Source: Asanoa ferruginea
GTDB taxonomy: Bacteria > Actinomycetota > Actinomycetes > Mycobacteriales > Micromonosporaceae
DNA length: 64,000 bases
Direction of reading: 5' to 3'
NCBI RefSeq assembly: GCF_003387075.1
Contig: NZ_QUMQ01000001.1
Span: forward strand, 8,308,001 to 8,372,000
In this document: positions 59,638 through 64,000 of the stretch, piece after piece
Position numbering within the stretch: position 1 is the stretch's first letter
How the letters are laid out: each line of letters begins with the position of its first letter
The notes under the pieces: model-generated
Seen by the model: only the letters and a program-made list of their open reading frames with translations
Database searches by the model: none
What the model was told of the DNA's origin: nothing
Made by a program: the position numbers and the translations under genes

Positions 59638-61410
59638 ATGGACCCGCGGCAGGTGCGCAACTTCCTCGCCGTGGTCGAGCACGGCGGGTTCGGTCGGGCC
59701 GCCACCGCGCTCGGTCTCGCGCAGCCGACGCTGTCGCAGTCGGTCAAGGCGTTGGAGCGCGAACTCGGCGTCGCCTTGTTCCGCCGCGCGTCGCACGGTG
59801 TCGTGCCGTCCGGGGCCGGGCGCCGGCTCGTCGGGCCGGCCCGGCAGCTCATGCACGACATCGCCCGGCTCGGCGCGTCGGTCGGCGGCCACGAGCAGCC
59901 GGTGCTGAAGCTGGTCGCCGGGGCGCCGCTGGCCACCCATCCCGGCGCGGGGCTGGTCAGCTCGTTCGTCGCGGCGCATCCCGACGTGCGGGTGCACCTC
60001 GACCGGGCACCGGACCGGTCGGCCGACGACGACCCGGTCGTCACGAGGATCCGCGACGGCGTGAGCGAAGTCGGCCTGGCCTACCTGCCCGCGCCGCTCG
60101 ACGATCTGCGCGCGATCGAACTCGGCCGGCACGCGTTCGTGCTGGCGTTCCCGCCCGGCACCCGGCTGCCCGACCGGCAGGTGCCGCTGAGCGTGCTCGA
60201 CGGCCGGCCGCTGATCAGCGTGCCGCCCGGGTCGAGCCAGCGCCGGGTGATCAAGGCGGCCCTCAACACCTCCGGCGTGCGGCCGCACCTCGTGGTCGAG
60301 AACGGTCAGCGTGACCTGTCGACCGCGTTGGTGCTCGCCGGGGTGGGCGCCACGTTCCTGCCCGACGCCGCCGCGGCGGCCGTCGCCGCGCGCGGTGCGG
60401 TCGTGCGGGCGGTCGACCCGCCACTGCACATCGCGTACGGGCTGGTGCACCGGCCGGTCGAGCTCACCGCGATCGCGGCGGCGTTCGTCGAGCACGTGCG
60501 CGGTGACCGTGGACATCCGCCGCCTGGCCTACTTCGTGGCCGTGGTCGAGCACGGCAGCGTGAGCGGGGCCGCGGCGGCGTTGCGGGTGGCGCAGCCATC
60601 GCTGTCGCAGTCGATCCGGGCGCTGGAGCGCGAACTCGGGGTGACGCTGTTCGAGCGGCAGCACCGCGGGCTCACGCTGACGGCCGACGGGAAGGCGCTG
60701 CTCGACCCCGCGCGGCGGGTGCTCGACGACGCCGATGCCGCGCGGGCCGCCGTACGCGGTCCGGATCTGTCCACGCTCGGTGTGCTCAACCTGGCCGTAC
60801 ACGACGTGCTGGCATTGGATCTGACCGAAGCCCTCGCCGACTTCCGGCGGGCGCGGCCCGACATGGCGGTCCGGCTGTTCGCGCCGAGCGACGAAGACGA
60901 TCTCGTCCGGGTGCTCGTCGAGGGGCACTGCGAGGTCGGGCTGACCTATCTCCCGGTGCGGCATCCCGACCTGCGCAGCCGGCCGTTGCGCACGCGGTCG
61001 GTCAGCCTGGCCCTGCCCGCGAGCGGCGCCGCCTATCCCGACCCGCTACCGCTCGCCGCCCTCTCCGGGATGACCGTCGTCGACACGTTGAAGGAATTCT
61101 CCGCGGCCCGCACCGCGATCCGGGCCGCGCTGGTCGCGCACGGCGTGGTCATGCGGCCGGCGGTGCGCAGCGCACATCGGGAGGCGATCGTGCCGCTGGT
61201 GCTCGGCGGCGCCGGCGTGGCGTTCGTGTCCGACCGGTATGCCCAGGAGGCGGCCGCGGCGGGTGCGGTGGTCCGCCGGCTCGACCCGCCGATCGACATC
61301 ACCTTCGGGCTGCTGTTCCGCGAGGGTGGGCTGTCGCCGGCCGCGCGGCTGTTGGTCGACCTGATGGTCCGCGGGCATTGATGCATGTAACCCGCCTATG
61401 GGGACAGTGA
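59638..61410 (+). CDS. LysR-family regulator 1, no stop codon before the next gene ends
   Basis: The LysR part is residues 1-288 (to about 60503): HTH DPRQVRNFLAVVEHGGFGRAATALGLAQPTLSQSVKALERELGVALF and a substrate-binding domain ending IAAAFVEHVRG, where LysR proteins normally stop. The frame instead continues another 300 codons across the whole second LysR gene, reading Arg/Gly-rich out-of-frame sequence. A TGA one frame away (60504-60506) overlaps the GTG of regulator 2, so one indel would give a normal coupled end. Either a real extension, a mutation or a sequencing error. Divergent from CorC-like gene. Confidence 0.75.
   Translation: MDPRQVRNFLAVVEHGGFGRAATALGLAQPTLSQSVKALERELGVALFRRASHGVVPSGAGRRLVGPARQLMHDIARLGASVGGHEQPVLKLVAGAPLATHPGAGLVSSFVAAHPDVRVHLDRAPDRSADDDPVVTRIRDGVSEVGLAYLPAPLDDLRAIELGRHAFVLAFPPGTRLPDRQVPLSVLDGRPLISVPPGSSQRRVIKAALNTSGVRPHLVVENGQRDLSTALVLAGVGATFLPDAAAAAVAARGAVVRAVDPPLHIAYGLVHRPVELTAIAAAFVEHVRGDRGHPPPGLLRGRGRARQRERGRGGVAGGAAIAVAVDPGAGARTRGDAVRAAAPRAHADGRREGAARPRAAGARRRRCRAGRRTRSGSVHARCAQPGRTRRAGIGSDRSPRRLPAGAARHGGPAVRAERRRRSRPGARRGALRGRADLSPGAASRPAQPAVAHAVGQPGPARERRRLSRPATARRPLRDDRRRHVEGILRGPHRDPGRAGRARRGHAAGGAQRTSGGDRAAGARRRRRGVRVRPVCPGGGRGGCGGPPARPADRHHLRAAVPRGWAVAGRAAVGRPDGPRALMHVTRLWGQ
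60503..61381 (+). CDS. LysR-family regulator 2
   Basis: 292 aa, GTG 60503 (or GTG 60509). HTH VDIRRLAYFVAVVEHGSVSGAAAALRVAQPSLSQSIRALERELGVTLF is very like that of regulator 1, so they arose by tandem duplication; the effector-binding domains differ more. Effector unknown. Each LysR usually controls a neighbouring divergent or adjacent gene; the symporter pair downstream or the CorC-like gene are candidates. Confidence 0.9.
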   Translation: MTVDIRRLAYFVAVVEHGSVSGAAAALRVAQPSLSQSIRALERELGVTLFERQHRGLTLTADGKALLDPARRVLDDADAARAAVRGPDLSTLGVLNLAVHDVLALDLTEALADFRRARPDMAVRLFAPSDEDDLVRVLVEGHCEVGLTYLPVRHPDLRSRPLRTRSVSLALPASGAAYPDPLPLAALSGMTVVDTLKEFSAARTAIRAALVAHGVVMRPAVRSAHREAIVPLVLGGAGVAFVSDRYAQEAAAAGAVVRRLDPPIDITFGLLFREGGLSPAARLLVDLMVRGH

Positions 61411-61486
61411 CAATTCGTCTTTGCTTTCTCGGTGCACACGGTTTGTGATCAACCGCGTCCCGTCGGTTGACATCGAGGAGGAGCCG

Positions 61487-61702
61487 ATGACGCGGCGCGC
61501 TCGTCCATCCCGCATCTGGTATCTGCTATTGGTTCCGCCGACGGTCGCTCCCCTGCTCACGCCGCTCTACAACAGGTTGGAACCGACGCTGTGGGGACTG
61601 CCGTTCTTCTATTGGTGGCAGTTGATGTGCGCGGTCCTCTCGATGGTCCTGCTCACCGTGGTGCACCTCGCCACCCGTGAGCGGGGGCCGGCATGGAAGT
61701 AA
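61487..61702 (+). CDS. DUF3311 small membrane protein
   Basis: 71 aa from ATG 61487 (GAGGAGGAG upstream). Two membrane spans with the family pattern LLLVPPTVAPLLTPLYNRLEPTLWGLPFFYWWQLM. DUF3311 proteins sit directly before sodium:solute symporters of the monocarboxylate type, and here the symporter start overlaps by 10 bp, suggesting an accessory subunit. Confidence 0.92.
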   Translation: MTRRARPSRIWYLLLVPPTVAPLLTPLYNRLEPTLWGLPFFYWWQLMCAVLSMVLLTVVHLATRERGPAWK

Positions 61703-63312
61703 CGGTTTTCATCGCGTTGCTGGGCGCCATGCTGGTGCTCGGCTTCGCGGCGGCGAGTTGGCGCCGCCCGCATGACATCCACAGCCTCGAGGAATGGGGC
61801 GTCGGCGGCCGGGCGTTCGGCAACTGGGTCACCTGGTTCCTGCTCGGCGGGACCATGTATTCCGCGTACACCTTTGTCGCTGTTCCGGCTCTGACCTATG
61901 GCGCCGGCGCGATCGGGTTCTTCGCGGTGCCGTTCGCCATCATCACGACGCCGTTGGCATTCGTGTTCACGGCGCGGATCTGGTCGGTGGCACACCGGCA
62001 CGGCCTGCTGACGCCCGGCGAGTTCGCCCGCGCCCGGTTCGGTTCGCCGGGCCTGGGCGCGCTGATCGCGGTGACTGGCATCATCGCGACGATGCCCTAC
62101 GTGGCCGTGCAGTTGCTGGCGCTGAAAGCGGTCCTCAGCACGGTCGGCGTGACCGGCGAATGGCCGCTGCTGATCGCGGTCCTGGTCGTGTCGCTCAGCA
62201 CGTTCCGGTCGGGTCTGCGCGCGCCGGCGCTGCTGTCGATCGCGAAGGACATCCTGCTGGCCTGGGTCGTGGTGTCGGCGCTGCTGGTCGTGACGATGTC
62301 GAGCGGCTGGCAGCAGATCTTCCAGCGGGCCGGCGGCTATTTCGCCAGCACCCCGTCGCCGGGCGATGGCCTGCTGCTCGCGCCGACGGGCCAACTCGGC
62401 TTCGTCACGCTGATCCTGGGCTCGGTGCTGTCGATCTTCGCCTATCCGCACGCGCTGACCGGCATGCTGGCGGCCAAGGACCGCTCGACGATCCGCCGCA
62501 ACATCGCCGCGTCGCCGATCTACTGCCTCGTACTCGCGTTGATGGCGCTGTTGGGTTTCTTCGCCCTGTCGGAGGGCGTGCGGCCGGTGAACGGTGACCT
62601 CAACACGGTGATGCCGCAGATGTTCCACCAACTCTTCCCGGCCTGGTCGGCCGGAATCGCACTGGCGGCGCTGGGCGTGGCCGCCCTCATCCCGGCGGCG
62701 GTCATGTCGATCTCCGCGGCGAACGCGTTCACGCGCTCGATCTACCGCACCTACCTGCGCCCCGACGCGTCACCCGGCGAGGAGGCAAGGGTCAGCCGCT
62801 GGGCGTCACTGGTGGTCAAATTCGGTGCGGTGGCATTCATTCTGGCACTGCAACCGTCGTACGCCGTAGACCTCCAACTCATCGGCGGCGTGATCATCCT
62901 GCAGACCATCCCGGCCGTCTTCCTCGGCCTGGCAACGGCGTGGTTCGACTGGCGCGCCCTGATCGGCGGGCTGGTGACGGGCCTGGTCGCGAGCATCGCC
63001 CTGCTGTGGGACATCCAGCAACTCGGCCCCGGCGGCACCGTCGTCAAGGCCCACTTCGGCGGCTCGACGATGCCGGTCGGCGACACGGGCGCGACCATCT
63101 ACGTCGGCATCGTCGCGCTGGCGGTCAACCTGCTCGTCGTGATCGTGCTGACCCTGCTGCTGCGGCTGATGCGGGTGCCGCGGGGCGTGGACGCGACCCG
63201 CCCGGAGGACTACGTCGCCGACGTCGACGACCCGACCATCAAGCGACTCGACGAGATCCTCGACGGCCTGCCGACCAGACCGGTCGGCGCCCACGCACGC
63301 CGACCGGGCTGA
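61693..63312 (+). CDS. Sodium:solute symporter (MctP-like monocarboxylate type)
   Basis: 539 aa with about 13 spans. DIHSLEEWGVGGRAFGNWVTWFLLGGTMYSAYTF, then RFGSPGLGALIAVTGIIATMPYVAVQLLALKAV, mark SSS transporters; the DUF3311 partner makes a pyruvate/lactate/acetate-type substrate likely, not proven. A charged cytoplasmic C-terminus ends it. Confidence 0.9.
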   Translation: MEVTVFIALLGAMLVLGFAAASWRRPHDIHSLEEWGVGGRAFGNWVTWFLLGGTMYSAYTFVAVPALTYGAGAIGFFAVPFAIITTPLAFVFTARIWSVAHRHGLLTPGEFARARFGSPGLGALIAVTGIIATMPYVAVQLLALKAVLSTVGVTGEWPLLIAVLVVSLSTFRSGLRAPALLSIAKDILLAWVVVSALLVVTMSSGWQQIFQRAGGYFASTPSPGDGLLLAPTGQLGFVTLILGSVLSIFAYPHALTGMLAAKDRSTIRRNIAASPIYCLVLALMALLGFFALSEGVRPVNGDLNTVMPQMFHQLFPAWSAGIALAALGVAALIPAAVMSISAANAFTRSIYRTYLRPDASPGEEARVSRWASLVVKFGAVAFILALQPSYAVDLQLIGGVIILQTIPAVFLGLATAWFDWRALIGGLVTGLVASIALLWDIQQLGPGGTVVKAHFGGSTMPVGDTGATIYVGIVALAVNLLVVIVLTLLLRLMRVPRGVDATRPEDYVADVDDPTIKRLDEILDGLPTRPVGAHARRPG

Positions 63313-63315
63313 GCG

Positions 63316-63999
63316 TCACTCCCAGGTCATGTCGACCTGTCGTTCGAAGACCTCGTAGCCCGCCCGGGCGAACGCCTTCGCCATCGGGATGTTGCCGACG
63401 TCGGTGGCCGCGCGGATGCGCGGGACACCCTCCGCCGCGAGCAGGCGGGTGCCCTCGGCCAGCAGTTCGGCGATATAGCCGTTGCCGCGGTGGGCGGGCA
63501 CGACGCCGATATAGGCGATGATCGGGTTGTAGGAGTTGCGGGCCGGGATGACGAAACCGACCGGTGTCCCGTCGTCGAGCACGCCGATCCGCCACCACTC
63601 GCGCGGTGACTGGTAGCCGAGCAGTTCCTCGTCGTATTGCTGGTTGGCCTGCTCGGCCGCACTCATCCGCGTGAGTTCGGCCTGGCTGTGCGCGTCGAGC
63701 GTGCCGTCGAGCACATCGGTCATCAGGGCGACCAGGTCGGCGCGGTCGGCGACCGGCCGGAAGGTCAGGCGCCGGTTGTCGACTTCAGGAACGCCGCGCT
63801 CTGGCAGCCACTCGAGCCGGAGCCGCTCGACCAGCAGCTTCGCGCCGGTGCGTTCGAGCGCGGCGACCCGCTCGGTGACCACCCGGTTGGCCGCCGGGTC
63901 GTCGAGCCAGTCGAGTGGGGTGAACCTGATGTATTGCGGCAGGGTCGCGCCCTCCGGGAAGACCGCGGCCGTGGCCGCCTCGAACAGCTTCAGGGCAAC
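63316..63999 (-). CDS. GNAT-family N-acetyltransferase (5' end beyond the window)
   Basis: The 3' end is complete and the frame is open to the right edge, reading LKLFEAATAAVFPEGATLPQYIRFTPLDWL before the first in-frame GTG, so the start is outside. The GNAT core is visible: IAYIGVVPAHRGNGYIAELL (acetyl-CoA loop R/QGxGxG-like HRGNGY) and AATDVGNIPMAKAFARAGYEV. Acceptor unknown. Convergent with the symporter (3-bp gap). Confidence 0.88.
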   Translation of the reverse strand, partial: VALKLFEAATAAVFPEGATLPQYIRFTPLDWLDDPAANRVVTERVAALERTGAKLLVERLRLEWLPERGVPEVDNRRLTFRPVADRADLVALMTDVLDGTLDAHSQAELTRMSAAEQANQQYDEELLGYQSPREWWRIGVLDDGTPVGFVIPARNSYNPIIAYIGVVPAHRGNGYIAELLAEGTRLLAAEGVPRIRAATDVGNIPMAKAFARAGYEVFERQVDMTWE

Positions 64000-64000
64000 G

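Overview
The window is very GC-rich, GTG starts are common, stop/start overlaps (ATGA, GTGA) are frequent, and the families present (partial conservon, F420-type oxidoreductase, DUF3159, DUF3311/SSS pair, NIT-domain kinase, CebR-type operators, trp attenuator) are typical of a filamentous actinomycete. Micromonosporaceae is the best guess; this is an inference from gene content and style, not from a marker gene. No rRNA, tRNA, CRISPR array, phage module or complete insertion sequence was recognised.

Layout. 1-9.9 kb: two membrane-anchored fibronectin-type proteins followed by a MoxR ATPase / DUF58 / transglutaminase-fold (TgpA-like) operon whose last protein has lost two catalytic residues. 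10-13.1 kb: isochorismatase-fold protein (nucleophile missing), DUF3159 membrane protein, LLM oxidoreductase and SDR pair. 13.1-14 kb: a gene-free stretch with four different repeat or hairpin structures, including a 3 x 92 bp tandem array. 14-17.3 kb: 14-TM MFS exporter, a small membrane protein and a single-domain globin. 17.4-25.4 kb: a cellulose-utilisation block, with a secreted GH48 cellulase and a GH1 beta-glucosidase under palindromic CebR/CelR-type boxes, flanking tandem membrane GGDEF diguanylate cyclases; a third box sits before a short orphan transcription unit.

25.4-30 kb: a two-gene remnant of a conservon (NIT/HAMP kinase plus roadblock protein) and an FGGY sugar kinase. 30-32 kb: fused anthranilate synthase preceded by a textbook trp attenuator (leader peptide with tandem Trp codons and four alternating pairing segments). 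32-36.4 kb: ABC exporter, NarL-type two-component system and a lipoprotein. 36.3-40.2 kb: a P450 / hydrolase / SDR / TetR operon whose TetR carries an IS5-type transposase N-terminal domain. 40.3-47.7 kb: ECF sigma plus membrane partner, a methyltransferase, ArgRS and small genes. 47.8-52.2 kb: a complete carbohydrate ABC importer ending in a strong terminator.

52.2-56 kb: a horizontally acquired-looking single-chain restriction-modification enzyme next to a frameshifted, truncated copy of the methyltransferase at 41.5 kb. 56-64 kb: an orphan methyltransferase resembling the FxLD lanthipeptide type, TerC, a CorC-like protein, two tandem LysR regulators (the first has no stop codon before the second ends), a DUF3311/sodium-solute symporter pair and a GNAT acetyltransferase cut by the window edge.

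The main regulatory logic visible: cellulose genes share one operator class; tryptophan level controls anthranilate synthase by attenuation; and an identical 9-bp dyad with an 11-nt spacer occurs both in the P450/sigma intergenic region and inside the 3' end of the FxLD-type methyltransferase.
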